In this document: one piece after another, positions 10,853 through 21,970 of the stretch
Layout of the letters: each line of letters starts with the position of its first letter
Numbering within the stretch: the first letter of the stretch is position 1
From: Solanum dulcamara
Lineage: Eukaryota; Streptophyta; Magnoliopsida; Solanales; Solanaceae
DNA: 64,000 nt
Direction of reading: 5' to 3'
Assembly (NCBI RefSeq): GCF_947179165.1
Contig: NC_077239.1
Span: forward strand, 14,638,001 to 14,702,000
Position numbers and translations under genes: made by a program
Notes under the pieces: generated by a model
The model's input: only the letters and a program-made list of their open reading frames with translations
Told to the model about the DNA's origin: nothing
The model's database searches: none

Positions 10853-12405
10853 TCATAGAGTCAGATCCAGAGTACTTGCCCCTCTTCTTGCATTTTCTGT
10901 TGTACCATCAATATTAGCATCTTCTATAAACCTTGTAGTTTTTGAATATGACAATGGTGAGGATAATGATAATGATAAGCTGCTCCCATTATCATTATCA
11001 TTATCATCAAGATTTGGTGTCTCTTCATTCCTTGGCTTTACACCTAGATGTAAATTCAGATCAAGTTGGTCATAATCAGAAACTTTCCTTTTCAAAGGAG
11101 TTATAGCTCTTTCCAAATTTGGTTGAGAAGTAATTCCATTTCCATCAAAGGCTCTTGCTTTAGCTTTTGTAGCTATGTGAAACAACCTAGTGAGCTCACC
11201 ACTAGGGCTTCCTATGGATGATCCCATTACATCTTTAATTTCATTTGTTTGTAAAGTGGATCTTTCATTGATGAAAGAGGGAATCCTTTGCCTCATTGTG
11301 TTGCTAGGCATCCAATTACCATGACAATTCCAAGAAGCGTCTCCATACCTTGAAAAAGAGAAAAAAGAAAAAAAAAGACTATTTTTATTTGCAAGAATTG
11401 ATAGAGGCATGTAATGTTAAAAAATATATATATATCTACGATAGTAAATTTTGAATCCATATATAATTTCAAAAGTAGAGCGAGTTCAGTGTCAAAAATT
11501 GTGAAGATCGAACTAATTTAAACTTTAGATCCGCCTATGAGAGAGAGAAATGAGGGAACTAAAGAGAAAGGAGAGCAAGAAGGATGTGAATCATATGCAT
11601 TACATACCTAAAAGTTGAATTGAACCGTTGATGGTAAGTAGGGAACTTAGGGAATTGAATCAAGTTGAATATATTTGGATCTCCACCTTCCATAAAAAGT
11701 TTGTGATGATGTCCAATCCCTGTGGGAAAGAAGTTGGAATCATTAAGATTTACTAAAACAACCCTAAATTTTGAAATTAACAAAAAGATGTATAATAATA
11801 TAACAACATGTATACCTTGACTGTGGTCATCCATCTTCTTGCTTCTAAACATCTATGAAAAACAAATCCAATAGGGAAAAGAGTTAATCAGAGAAGGATA
11901 AGCAATTGTAAGCTTTAATTTATTGGTAGAAATTCCAATCTACCTGCAAATGGCTCTTGACATGAGCAATGCTGAGTCCTTTGATGTTCATCATTTGTAG
12001 AACTAGCTTTGGTGTTGCTCCTGCACACAAAAAAAAAGAAGCAAAAGAGATCGATAAGACAAATCATCATTGAACTGGGTGGTCATCTCATCTAAAAGCT
12101 TAAACTGTTGGACAGAATTCACAATCAAAGGTTAATATGATTGGCTAATACTTACGATCTTGTCCACCAAGTCTTTCCACAGCATGAACAAAACGGAGAT
12201 GGAGTTCAGGAGTCCATCGGAGTCTAGCCATCTTGGATCGAACGTAAGGTCTCACACAGGGCTTGATCTTTTCATTCTCTTCAAGTGTACTATCGCTTGA
12301 GCTTCCTCCAATATCCTTAAACTTGCTCGACGAACCCTTCTCCTCCAGTACTTCATCCTCATTTTTCCCAAAATTAGAATTTGTCTCACCACTATCCTCC
12401 AACAT
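10853..12405 (-). CDS. GARP (G2-like MYB) transcription factor, five exons, 323 residues
   Basis: Proposed exons on the minus strand are 12156-12405, 11944-12020, 11816-11852, 11608-11719 and 10853-11348. Every intron is GT...AG and the joined length is 972 nt (323 codons plus TGA). Residues about 50-113 form the MYB-like GARP DNA-binding domain: VRPYVRSKMARLRWTPELH, then FVHAVERLGG, ATPKLVLQMMNIKGLSIAHV and SHLQMFRSKK. The domain is split across exons 1-3 as is usual in this family. The C-terminal half is low-complexity but contains three LxLxL runs: LDLNLHL (254-260), LSLSLS (283-288) and LDLTL at the extreme C-terminus (319-323). These resemble EAR repression motifs. The family is related to KANADI and to Arabidopsis genes such as At2g38300 and At2g40260 (from memory). 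Inferred role: nuclear sequence-specific repressor. The ATG at 12405 is the first in the exon and keeps an acidic N-terminus. No disabling mutation seen. Confidence 0.88.
10962..11005. other. Perfect 17-bp inverted repeat inside GARP exon 5
   Basis: GATAATGATAATGATAA at 10962-10978 and TTATCATTATCATTATC at 10989-11005 are exact reverse complements with a 10-base loop. On the coding strand one arm encodes the acidic Asp-Asn run (about residues 273-279) and the other encodes Leu-Ser-Leu-Ser-Leu-Ser (283-288). Confidence 0.9.
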
Positions 12406-12612
12406 TTTTCCTAAGTTTCTCTTCTTACAACACTAGCTTTGATGGATTAAATATTTTAGCATCATTAGGGTTTCTTACAAACTTCATAGATCTAAACTAA
12501 CCTTAAGAAAGGGAAAAATTCCATAGATTGAGGTTGGAAAAAGAAAATGAAAGTTATACTTCTACATAGAAAAGAATCAAACCCTAGAGACTTGTCAAAA
12601 TACGAAGGAAGA

Positions 12613-12633
12613 CTCTCTCTCTCTCTCTCTCTC
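12613..12633 (-). repeat. GA-dinucleotide tract in the GARP 5' leader or promoter
   Basis: (CT)n of 21 nt on the plus strand, i.e. (GA)n on the sense strand, about 210 bp upstream of the ATG. Such tracts are common in plant 5' UTRs and core promoters and are binding sites for BPC/GAGA-type proteins; that role here is inference. Confidence 0.7.
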
Positions 12634-12677
12634 ACAACAATTATTTATCTAACTCTTAATTAATTATAATATGTATC

Positions 12678-12693
12678 CATGCATACATGCATG
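12678..12693 (-). promoter_or_regulatory. Two RY (CATGCA) motifs upstream of the GARP gene
   Basis: CATGCAT at 12678-12684 and the palindrome CATGCATG at 12686-12693 lie about 275 bp upstream of the start codon. RY motifs bind B3-domain factors in seed-expressed genes. Chance occurrence is possible. Confidence 0.3.
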
Positions 12694-12781
12694 ATTTAAT
12701 GGATGATGCATATGATATAATATCATAATTAAATGGCTTAATATACATTCAGTTCCCCTACAACACCTCAACTCCTAATTA

Positions 12782-13195
12782 TAATTAGGGAAACTTACAT
12801 AAATATACAATATTAAGAAAATATTTACCATTTATAGCAATAAAAAAATAAATTTACTGAACACTTATAATACATTTATAATACAGTTTTAATACATATT
12901 GCAGAGAACTATTTATAAAACATATATAATACAAGTTTTATAGATGGATAATACATTTATCACCTACTTTAATAGATTTATAATACATTATATCAGTTTC
13001 TTACTATACAAACATAATATATATCTTAAAACACTTATAATACATTTATATTGTATGCATAATTCACTTTTAATACAAGTGTAGATTTATCATAATATTG
13101 CTATGTATTGCTATAAATGGTAATAAATAAAAAATATCGCTAAAATCAGTAATTAATTTTTAAAAATCACTCAATCAAGTAATTTTTCCTTATAA
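12782..13195. mobile_element. AT-rich TIR element (MITE)
   Basis: The left side contains 'atttaccatttatagcaat' (12821-12840) and the right side 'attgctataaatggtaat' (about 13109-13126), which are reverse complements. Outside these, 'taattataattagggaaac' pairs loosely with the end near 13195. The interior repeats 'ttataatacatttataatac' several times. Termini resemble other 'gggaaa...' MITEs in this window. Confidence 0.5.
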
Positions 13196-14295
13196 TTATT
13201 AGACACTTTCGGTTTAAATTTTCTTAAAAAAAAGAAAAATTGTGTATGTTTTCATTCATCTTTTAGATAGCTAAGTTAGCCATATATATAAAAATATGTC
13301 ATTTCCTTTAATTAGACACATCAACCTCAAGTAGAAAATGATTGAGGGTCTACGGCTTATTGAGGTAAATGTGTAAGATTAAAGAAAATGACATATTTTA
13401 CGTGGTTAACTACATAACTGTCTGTAGACAAATGAGAATACATGGAAAAAAATTAAAAATGTGAACCAAAAATATCTAATTGAAATACTTTATTAAAAAT
13501 TAAAATACTCGATTAAAAATATGACATAGTTTGAATGTTTAAATGAAATATGTATTAAGCCTAATTAAAGGTTGAAACTAATTGCGTGAAGGAAGAAAAA
13601 GACATTACATCATGTGAGGCCAGCTCTACGTTGTAAGGCATCTATACAAAAGCAGCTTGTCACGAAAAATGCCCATTTAGGTTTTTAAAAAAAATAAAAG
13701 GAAGAAAATGTTTCTTTTTTCATAAATACAACATATACAAAACACTCCATTTATCCTAAGTTTAATTTTTTGACATTCTTTGTATATGAGACATAATAAA
13801 ATACGCATTTGACATTATTTCATTAATAACTTTAATCTATATATACGACTTTCATAATTTTGAAGAACTCAAATTCATTTAAATGTTATAACCTCTATCA
13901 AATTAATTTTTCAATAACTTTAATATTTCTTTACATTACCACTACGTCAAATTAACGCATCAAACTTTGTATCCAACAAAACATTTATTTACTACTTATA
14001 ATATACTAGTTGTAAAAAATATTTGGTGTAATGTTTTACGAATTTCATTATCGAAATTTCTTGTTTTGTCACTGATCATACCCTCTTACAGTTACGACTA
14101 ATCATACTCTCTTACAATTACAGTGAAAACGTTTAATAATCATATATATACATATGAAATTATCCCTAAAAACAACAGTAGAAATTTTTTTAAAAAAATA
14201 AACAAGGATACATAGATATCAAAAAGTTAGTTCCATACCTCTATATATGTATTGTTACTCAAGTTGGCTTGATTTAATACTTATGATTTCAGCTT
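13196..14295. other. AT-rich intergenic DNA with MITE relics
   Basis: No gene is supported. 13745-13960 contains text resembling an eroded Stowaway-type MITE ('aacactccatttatcctaag') without a clear partner end. Confidence 0.35.
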
Positions 14296-14690
14296 TTTAT
14301 GATTGAAATTGGTCCAAGTATAGAAAAATAATAAATATGCTGCTTTCTTTTGTTTTTTCCATAAGATTTCCTTACCTTATTTTTCCTGCATTTCAATAAG
14401 AAGAAAAAAATATGGCAAGTTCAGTACTGGAGAGCTTTTTTATGATGGAAATTGGTCTAAATACATCAAAATAATAAATATACTGATTACTTTTGTTTTT
14501 CTATTAGATTTCCTCACCATATTTTTCGTTCCAGAAAAAAATTAGTTCATTACTGGTGAGATTTTTAAGATTGAAATTGGTCAAATACAGATACAATAAT
14601 AAATATGCTGATTACTTTTTTTTCCCCCATTAGATTTCCTTACCTTAATTTTCCTGCAAAAAATATATGGCCAGTTCATCACTGGATATT
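14296..14690 (+). repeat. Tandem repeat, three ~130-140 bp copies
   Basis: Each copy begins with 'gattgaaattggtc' or a close variant, then 'aataataaatatgctg', 'ttagatttccttacc' and 'ttttcctgcaaaaaa...cagttcat(c/t)actgg'. Three imperfect copies lie head to tail with no coding potential. Confidence 0.75.
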
Positions 14691-14734
14691 AAAAATTCTT
14701 CCACATATTCATTCCAAATGCTTATGTTTTTTCG

Positions 14735-15045
14735 GAAATTTCACACATAGCTATTATAAGTATCTTAATTATGCACCTTAGCTATAATTTGTCTAGTTAC
14801 ATTTCATACCTATAGTTTCGTTTGCTATGGATATTTCCATTTGTATAATTCCCTATCAATATATACAAATAGGATAAGTATATATAAATTTTGTATTTAT
14901 ACAATTGAGAGACGAATTATACAAATTTTGAACATGAGCCACATAATTATGATTGTAAGTTAGTGGCGAATGATAATTTAATTAAACTGTAGCTATGTTA
15001 ATTAATTAACTAATATATATTTGTTTATCCGCATAATTTTCTCTT
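14735..15045. mobile_element. Eroded MITE of the 'tagctatagttt' type
   Basis: The sequence shares phrases with 33619-34060, such as 'acctatagtttcgtttgctatgg', 'tttgtataattc', and an end 'tgtttatccgcata'. Both appear to be copies of the same AT-rich non-autonomous element. Termini are not resolved. Confidence 0.4.
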
Positions 15046-16159
15046 TTTTCATGGTGATGTATCTATATCAAATAATTTTTTAAATAATTTTTATATTTTT
15101 AATAATTTTGATGTGTGTGTGTCAAATTAACACATTAAATTTTGTATCCGTTCAAACATTATTTTTATTATATAAAATTGGAGGGAGAAAAAAATTATCC
15201 ATTGCATGATTAATTATTTCTAAAATATTGTGTGGACTGCTTCAAGCCCTTCAACGTCGTTGAAAAACATACATATTCTTTACCCAAAAAAACAAACAAG
15301 ATAAAATAGTCTTTATTTTTTGACTGCGTGTCGATAGGTCAAAAATACATTTTGGTTTTATAGAAATGAGTCTTGGGACCACCATGAATGAAATATTGAA
15401 GATTGAAATTATCCAAATTTTATATATACCATCAATACCAAAAGATTCCAATATAAACTTAGAAGATTATATCGATTTTCTAAATTTCCCTGCTCTTTCA
15501 CATTGGAAAGAAGGAAATTTTCCATTCTTAAATTTGTCCCATTTGATCTATTTTAAATTCTTTTGCGATTTCATTGTCTTCCACCTGACAAACTTATTTC
15601 TTATCAAATATGGCCCACTATTAATATAACGTGATGTACCATATTATATCTCCTCTGATTAAAAAAAAAATGATTTTGAAAAGCTACATGTTCTAGGTAA
15701 ACCATCATTTCTCAACTATACGGAAAAAAAATTGACTGCTATATAATGGCATAAAGAAGAGTATTTAGTGAGTAATTTTATCTTTCTTGGCTTGGGGAGA
15801 ATATTAAACACACAATTTAAAAAAGTTATTTAACTCATGAAAATAAAGCAAATCTAACATGAGGGCATATTTAAGATAACTATAAGTTAATAATAGCGTT
15901 GATGACAATGCTTGGACACCCATGCCTGGGGTACAATTTTAGGGAGAGAAATAGTGTGATGGATCTACTTGTAAAGAAATGTGTTAGAAGGAAGCATTAT
16001 TTTTTTTTATAATATTTCCTGCGAACCATTTTCCATAGATGTCCTAATGAAAAATAAACTAAAATTTACTTTTGCTAGAACAATTTTTATTTTAACATGT
16101 AACAGTAATGTAGTTAACAATAACTCTGCAACTCCCACTGTCCATCTCATTGTGATATG
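15046..16159. other. AT-rich intergenic DNA, nothing firm
   Basis: A possible eroded Stowaway-like tail is near 15105-15185. Open frames on both strands near 15250-15629 and 16007-16225 lack protein-like features and are not annotated. Confidence 0.35.
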
Positions 16160-16164
16160 ATGCA
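16160..16164. other. Target site duplication of the outer Copia element (left)
   Basis: ATGCA immediately before the 5' LTR; the identical ATGCA follows the 3' LTR at 26773-26777. Confidence 0.8.
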
Positions 16165-16445
16165 TGTTGAAGAAGTTGAAATAGTTCAGGAGTGTGTAAG
16201 GGACAGTAGCACATGAATATAGCATATGAATAGAATAGCTATTTTTAAGTTTGTATTTAATCCAATGTAATAATCATACACATTGTAGAACTCTATGTTC
16301 ATTGTACAAGTAGAAGTCTAGTCTACTTAGCTCATAGTTCAGCATTCTAAACTTGTATAAATACATGTCATATTTTGCCTTTTAAATTCAAAGAGAAAAA
16401 TCTTGATTGCTTCTAAAATACTCTATCATCTTGTGTTTACCTACA
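16165..16445 (+). repeat. 5' LTR of the outer Copia element
   Basis: It begins TGTTGAAGAAGTTG, ends CTACA, and matches the split 3' LTR. Shared phrases include 'caggagtgtgtaag', 'gtagaactctat', 'catagttcagcattct' and 'cttgtataaata'. The last probably contains the TATA box at about 16355-16363. Confidence 0.8.
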
Positions 16446-16457
16446 TGATATCAGAGC
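16446..16457 (+). other. Copia primer binding site
   Basis: TGATATCAGAGC directly after the LTR differs by one base from the usual initiator tRNA-Met primer binding site TGGTATCAGAGC. Confidence 0.75.
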
Positions 16458-18854
16458 ATTTTAAAGTTACACTATCTCTAACAGAAACTAGATCAACTAT
16501 GGCCTTAACAACATCCTCAACCACCTTGTCCTTATCACATGCCTCAATACACCATCTAATTTCCTCATGTTCAATTGAGTTAAAGCATTCGAATTATTTG
16601 ATCTGAAGGACACAATAGTACAATTGATTCAGGTGATAAAGGTGTCCTATTTAATCAAGGGGGACATGCAAGAAATAGACAGCTCATCCACCACTGATGT
16701 AACTAACAAGGTTGTTGAGAACACTGACTAGGAGGAGGAAAAAGTATTACTTAAGAGTTTAACATTTGCCACAATGATTTAGGAAAGTATGTACTTCATT
16801 GTTGGTGTTCAGCTGCTAAAGAGGTGGGAATGTTGGGAGGAAGCATACTTCTAAGCAACCAAAAATAAGGAGTTTCAACTTAAAGCAATTATTGCAAAAT
16901 ATTAAGCTAGGAGCCAAAAATCTCGATGAATATCTTAAGGAATTCAAAGGCATATGTGATAGCCTTTGAGCCATTCACAAGCCTATTGATAAAGATAACA
17001 AGGTTATCAATTTTTCTAGAGGACTTGATCAAAAATACAAGACTTTTACAATAGTAATATTGAAAAAGGCACCATATCCTACTTTCAATCAATTTATCAA
17101 TTGACTAAGAGGATTTGGTATAAGAGAAGATAAAAAAGAGGCAATCCAAAAAGACTACAACAACATAGCCTTTAATTCTCAAAGAGAAAAAGATCGTAGA
17201 GGTTACTCTCACAAAAAAAGAAAACTCAAATTTTACCTCAAGAGGCAGGGGTTCAGACCTGCCACACAAGGCAACAACAAAGTTGACCAGTCTTCTCAAA
17301 ATACTAAAAATGTAAAACAAACTAAGAACAAGGAAAATAGTCAAATATGTGTAAGGAATAATCACACAACCATGAAGTATTTCTATAGGTAGGACTACTC
17401 GTACCAATCTACTGAGGACCTACCACACACCTTCTCTATAGTTAATCTACAAAATTCATCAGGTGAGAATGAGATCATGTATGTTGACTCTGGTGTAAAC
17501 AGTCACATAACATATGCCAATGGGTACTGCTAACCGGAAGAAGTAGACTTTGAAGAAGCTTTTAGTCCAGTTGTGAAGGCCATCACTATAAGAATAGGGC
17601 TTTCAATTGTGTTAGTCATCATTAGTGTATCAAGAAACAAGATGAGAAGAATACATTTTTGCATGATCATCTCCAGGAGGAGGTGTACATGAGTCAACCA
17701 TCAAGTTTCAAGGACTCTAAATATCCTGACAGGGTGTGCCTCCTAAAGAAAGCATTTATGGTCTTAAACAAGCAGTTAGAACTTGGTTTGACGTGTTTAG
17801 CTTACATCTAATTCACCTTGGATCCAAATGTAGAAAGACGAACTTCTCACTTTTTGTATTACATTTAAAAGGGGAACAATTATATTATTTTTGTATGTTG
17901 ATGACATAATTTTCACCAAAGTCATACTACACTGATTTCAGAAATTATTAGTGAATTGAGGAAAGAATTTGTTGTGAAGAATCTTAGTTCAATGTATTTC
18001 TTTCTAGGCATTGAGGTATCTTACTTTACTGGAGGCACTCATCTATATCAGAGTAAGAATACAGCAGAACTACTCTCCAAAACAGGCATGACCCTTGCTA
18101 AATCAGTAAGCACACCTCATGCACAAAAGCATTGCTTGCAGAAAGTTGAATGTGATCTACTGGATGCCTCATTATACATAAATATTGTTGGCAGCCTGCA
18201 GTATTTAACATAACATGACCAAACATAACTCATGTAGTCAATTTAGTAAGTTAGTTCATGCAAAGTCTTAACAATGTACATTATCAAGCTGTCAAGACTC
18301 AAGAGGATACTTAGGTATGTGATGGGCATAATTCAGTTTGGTTTGAATATCTTGTATCACTCACCATTCAGGCTATAGAGCTGATTGAGGAGGATGTCTG
18401 ATGAACGAAGATCAGCTATAGGATAAAATATCTACTTTGGAGCAAATGCGGTATCTTAGACATCCAAGAAACAACATACAGTGGCAAGATCTAGTGCAGA
18501 GGCCGAGTATAAAACACTAACCTCAGCAGCAGCTGAAATGACATGGATAACATACATCCTCAGACACATTAGAGGTCATTTGAAGATTTCCCCTACAATA
18601 TTTTGTGATAACCAGAGTGCCTTATACATGACCGTCAATCTAGTATAGTCATGCATGTCAGAACAGAGAATGTAGAGATGGACTAAGATTTTGTCAAGGG
18701 AAAAAGTTGTCAGTCGATAACTTATCACAAGGTTTGTTAGGTCGAAGAATCAAGTAGCTGACATCCATATAAAAATTCTTACTCAACAGATGTTTGTAGG
18801 ATTTTGAAGTAAGCTAAGAGTGGTTATTACAAATCTCACTAGCTTTAAGAGAAC
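16458..18854 (+). pseudogene. Copia gag-pol remnant lacking integrase
   Basis: Gag-like sequence spans about 16500-17450 with multiple stops. A protease active-site remnant (VDSGVNSHIT) is at about 17478-17510. The reading then jumps within some 50 bases to the start of reverse transcriptase (DFEEAFSPVVK, about 17548-17580), so the gag-pre-integrase and integrase domains are missing. RT continues with YVDDIIFT (about 17893-17920), the YVDD catalytic box. An 85-residue open stretch at 17956-18213 follows (FFLGIEV, STPHAQK, YINIVGSLQYLT). RNase H is seen at about 18485-18640 (ARSSAEAEY, CDNQSALYM). Frameshifts and stops are scattered throughout; nothing full-length could be made. Confidence 0.85.
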
Positions 18855-18887
18855 TGTTCAAGTTAAAATACATCAGGAGTGTGTAAG
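18855..18887 (+). repeat. Outer Copia 3' LTR, first part
   Basis: TGTTCAAGTTAAAATACATC then 'aggagtgtgtaag' matches the start of the 5' LTR. It stops at GTAAG, where the nested element begins. Confidence 0.8.
18883..18887. other. Target site duplication of the nested Gypsy-like element (left)
   Basis: GTAAG here and GTAAG at 26537-26541 flank the nested element exactly; the interrupted Copia LTR reads 'gtgtaaggga' in the intact 5' copy. Confidence 0.85.
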
Positions 18888-20962
18888 CGTCACGATCCAA
18901 TCCATCGGGTCATGCGAGAACCTGCACTAACATCTAGATAGGAGAACTCTTAACACCCATTTTTTTTAAAAGTAATATAGAATAAACCAAAATAAATAAT
19001 ATTTCACCAATTTTAACCATAAAGAAGATCCCAACCTTGATTTAAAATTAAAAATCTTTTACAAGCACCATGAAACTCCTTTTAAAATACCAATACAATC
19101 CTCTGAAGGAACTAGTCTAATCGCGTACAAGAGCTTCTAAGAGTAAGAAATAAATATGATAAGATAGACACAACTTCCATCATAGGTAGAGAAAAGTAAA
19201 GGCTAATGGAGATCATCGTCGTATTCACCTAAGAAACATCACTGACCTTGCAACCAAACTATGCCAAGTGGCATAGAAAGAGTAATATCAGTATAAACAA
19301 CACGTACCGATAAGCATCATCAGCAACCTGAATCCAACCCATAATATCATGCAAAATAACCAGAAAGAAACATGCAACTTGAAATTATAACTTTGATCCC
19401 TAATCCACCGCCCTTGACACTAGGCACATTTCATTCACTCATTCATACTACCCTAATAGCTCAAAACACCATTTTGCTACCAACTCCATAACCAAGAGTC
19501 AACCCACCTTACATAATCGATGATAACCTAACCCATCTCACAATTAATTCCTTTCCTAAGTCTATTCTTTATACCATAACAACGCTTCCCAAGCCCAACT
19601 GTTTATGACCAACTAAGGCTTCCCAAGACAAACCCCCCTTAGTACAACCTAAGGCTTCCTAAACCTTCATTTATTGGATAAATTCTAGACATATTTAAAA
19701 AACATACACAGTCCAAGTAACCAACTAAGAACTGGACCCCTAGTCATTAACCTAACCTAAACACCATATGAACATGAATAGATCAACACACTTCTCCATA
19801 TATGAGTCCTACTCATCCATCAAGTAATCTGGACCACTCATGGTTCTTTAAGACATTATATGGTATTTAATCTGTAATTCCCGATGCTCACAAGAACCAT
19901 CCCAGTAATTAAGCACACAAACCAGCCACTCATGGACCAACATATCACAAGAACGACCCGATTCACTCATGGAACTCATACACAATGATAAACATGTACG
20001 AGGTGTGGTACTCGATCTAACCAATGATATTTTGTACAAAATATGATACCCGAGTCAATGAATAATACGTATCAGGTGTAGTACCTAATCCAACTAAGAG
20101 ATCCCATGTACCAGGTGTGGTACTTATGCCAATCAAAGTTATCCCATACCAAGCATGGTGCCTGAGCTAACCAGTAATCACAAACAACATACACAATTAT
20201 AATCACATATATCATAAGTTATCAACAACAATTAGATACCCAATCACGCATATGTTTATTTCCATGAATTACATTTTCTAGACAAATTTTTTTTCTTAAT
20301 TAAATTACCCACACGTTATCACCCATGAAATCTACGCCTAGCAACCGTCATAGTAACAACCTTATCTACTCGATAAGTTCTCACCCCAAACAATATTAAA
20401 CAACACTCATAACTATCCCACCTCTATGCCCGCAGGCTTAAGTATGGAGTTTTCCATCAATTTACAAGAATATTATGAGATAGATATAATTAAACTAATC
20501 AATTAAGCCTACCCTACCTGGATGCCAAGCAACCACTATAGAATTTTGGTTTTACGAGTTTCTAGCTCTATAGAGGTGAATCTTGATAGACCTAAGCCTG
20601 AAATTCATGGGTTTTGACTTTATTATGCTAGAATCTCTCCTTTTCCTTATTTCCAGGCTTAGAGCAGTATTTTTTAGGGTTTTAGAGCAGCTCCCATCTA
20701 TTTTACCATTGAAGAGGAGGATGAAATTAAAAAAAATGGGATTTTGGGTTTCTACCCCTGATAATCCCGCTATAGCACATGTCGCTATAGCGATGCCACC
20801 ATAGTAGAATTATACTTGCTATGATAGGATGACATCAGCTTAGACAAGGTCCAATTTTTGAGATTTCGTCAGGTCATCCCATTTTAAATAAAAATAATTC
20901 AAGAATTTTTCAAGGCTCCACACGAGGTGTTTTTTCTAATAATGACGTTTTAGATTATTATA
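18888..20962 (-). repeat. 3' LTR (C) of the nested element
   Basis: On the plus strand it starts CGTCACGATCC (expected TGTCACGATCC) and ends GATTATTATA. It carries the family landmarks in reverse: 'ctatgccaagtggcatag' near 19258, 'gttgctgatgatg'-type text near 19315, a minisatellite at 19995-20175 and CTATAGC palindromes at 20770-20800. It is about 110 bp shorter than its partner near 20235, where 25680-25790 of LTR D has extra sequence. Confidence 0.85.
19995..20175. repeat. Minisatellite zone in LTR C
   Basis: Imperfect ~45-bp units of the form 'gta(c/t)caggtgtggtac...ccaact(a/c)a' repeat about four times. The corresponding zone in LTR D is 25438-25620. Confidence 0.65.
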
Positions 20963-21360
20963 ATAGATACCAATTTACCCATCGTTCATTCTTAAATGAT
21001 AAAACTGAGAGGAAGGAAAAGTCAATTGGAAACTTTTGCAAAATTGATAGTGAGTTTCTACCTCCCTACTTGACAGAGTTAGAAGAGGGTCATCGCCTTA
21101 CATACTAAGGAAAAATCCCCACCTCCCAAGTGCTTAGAGCATCCGGGCCTTATTAGTAGGTCGAACCAGGAAGATTACAAGAAAATAAAGTTTCTCCCCA
21201 CCCATGGGCCTGACCTCGGTGAACAAATCAAAATATAGGGGAAGAAAAATGGGTATCTTCCCATTCTCTTCTCCTTCTCTCTCCCAAACTCACATTTTCT
21301 CTCTTGATTCATCCATCTCGGACATCAAAATCAAGGTAACTATCATGATTTATACTCCCT
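20963..21360 (+). promoter_or_regulatory. Putative promoter and 5' UTR of the antisense gene (inference)
   Basis: A TA-rich 'aaatatagggg' near 21230, then a pyrimidine-rich stretch 'cttctccttctctctccc' near 21268-21290 and a possible intron donor 'aag|gtaact' near 21334-21340, look like a plant 5' leader for the plus-strand reading frame downstream. The polypurine tract expected for the minus-strand element next to LTR C is weak. No expression data exist. Confidence 0.3.
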
Positions 21361-21970
21361 TTATTTTATTCTAAGCATAATAATTATTGCATGTGAGGAA
21401 TCGGTGGAGTAGAATAGACATTTAGTGTGATTTTTAATTTGAAACTATGTTGGCTTGATTTGACTGAAAATTCGTAGCATGGACACTACCCTTATGTTTA
21501 CAACATCACTATAATATTCTGAGTGTAAGTATTACGACCTTCATGGATGAGAATGGGGATGAAATTGTGGGGGGAAGTTGAACAATTGTTCATGGTTGAG
21601 AACTCAGATTCAAACAATAATTAGAAGTTGTAAAGCCCAGATTCTTGCATATTTGGTAATTGGGCACTTAAGAACACTGATCTGTAATCAATTTCACTAA
21701 AATGGAGTTTTGGATCAAGATGCGTCATTAAAGCACCTTTCAAATTCTAAAATGATGAAGGTCGCTATAATAGCCTTGCTCCGCTATAGCTGAATAATTC
21801 TCGTTATGGCAGCCTCGCGATAGTGGACTGCATACAACTATAGTGGGATGTTATAGGTAGTAGTATCCTAGCCTGCCCAAGGCTGAAATTTTCTTTACTC
21901 TGATTTGATTTGTTTACATGCAATGGATTCTAACACGCTCTAATTATACAACTACATGTTTAATAATTAA

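Noticed and set aside
11349..11410. An upstream ATG for GARP exon 5 (MPLSILANKN...)
   Set aside because: It lies in an intron; the AG acceptor at 11349-11350 and continuity with exon 4 (...STFRYGD) are better supported.
11559..11852. A 97-residue minus-strand frame through the GARP locus
   Set aside because: It is exon 3 read through an intron into part of exon 4 in another frame.
15251..15629. Small overlapping open frames on both strands
   Set aside because: AT-rich, no recognisable domain, no gene context.
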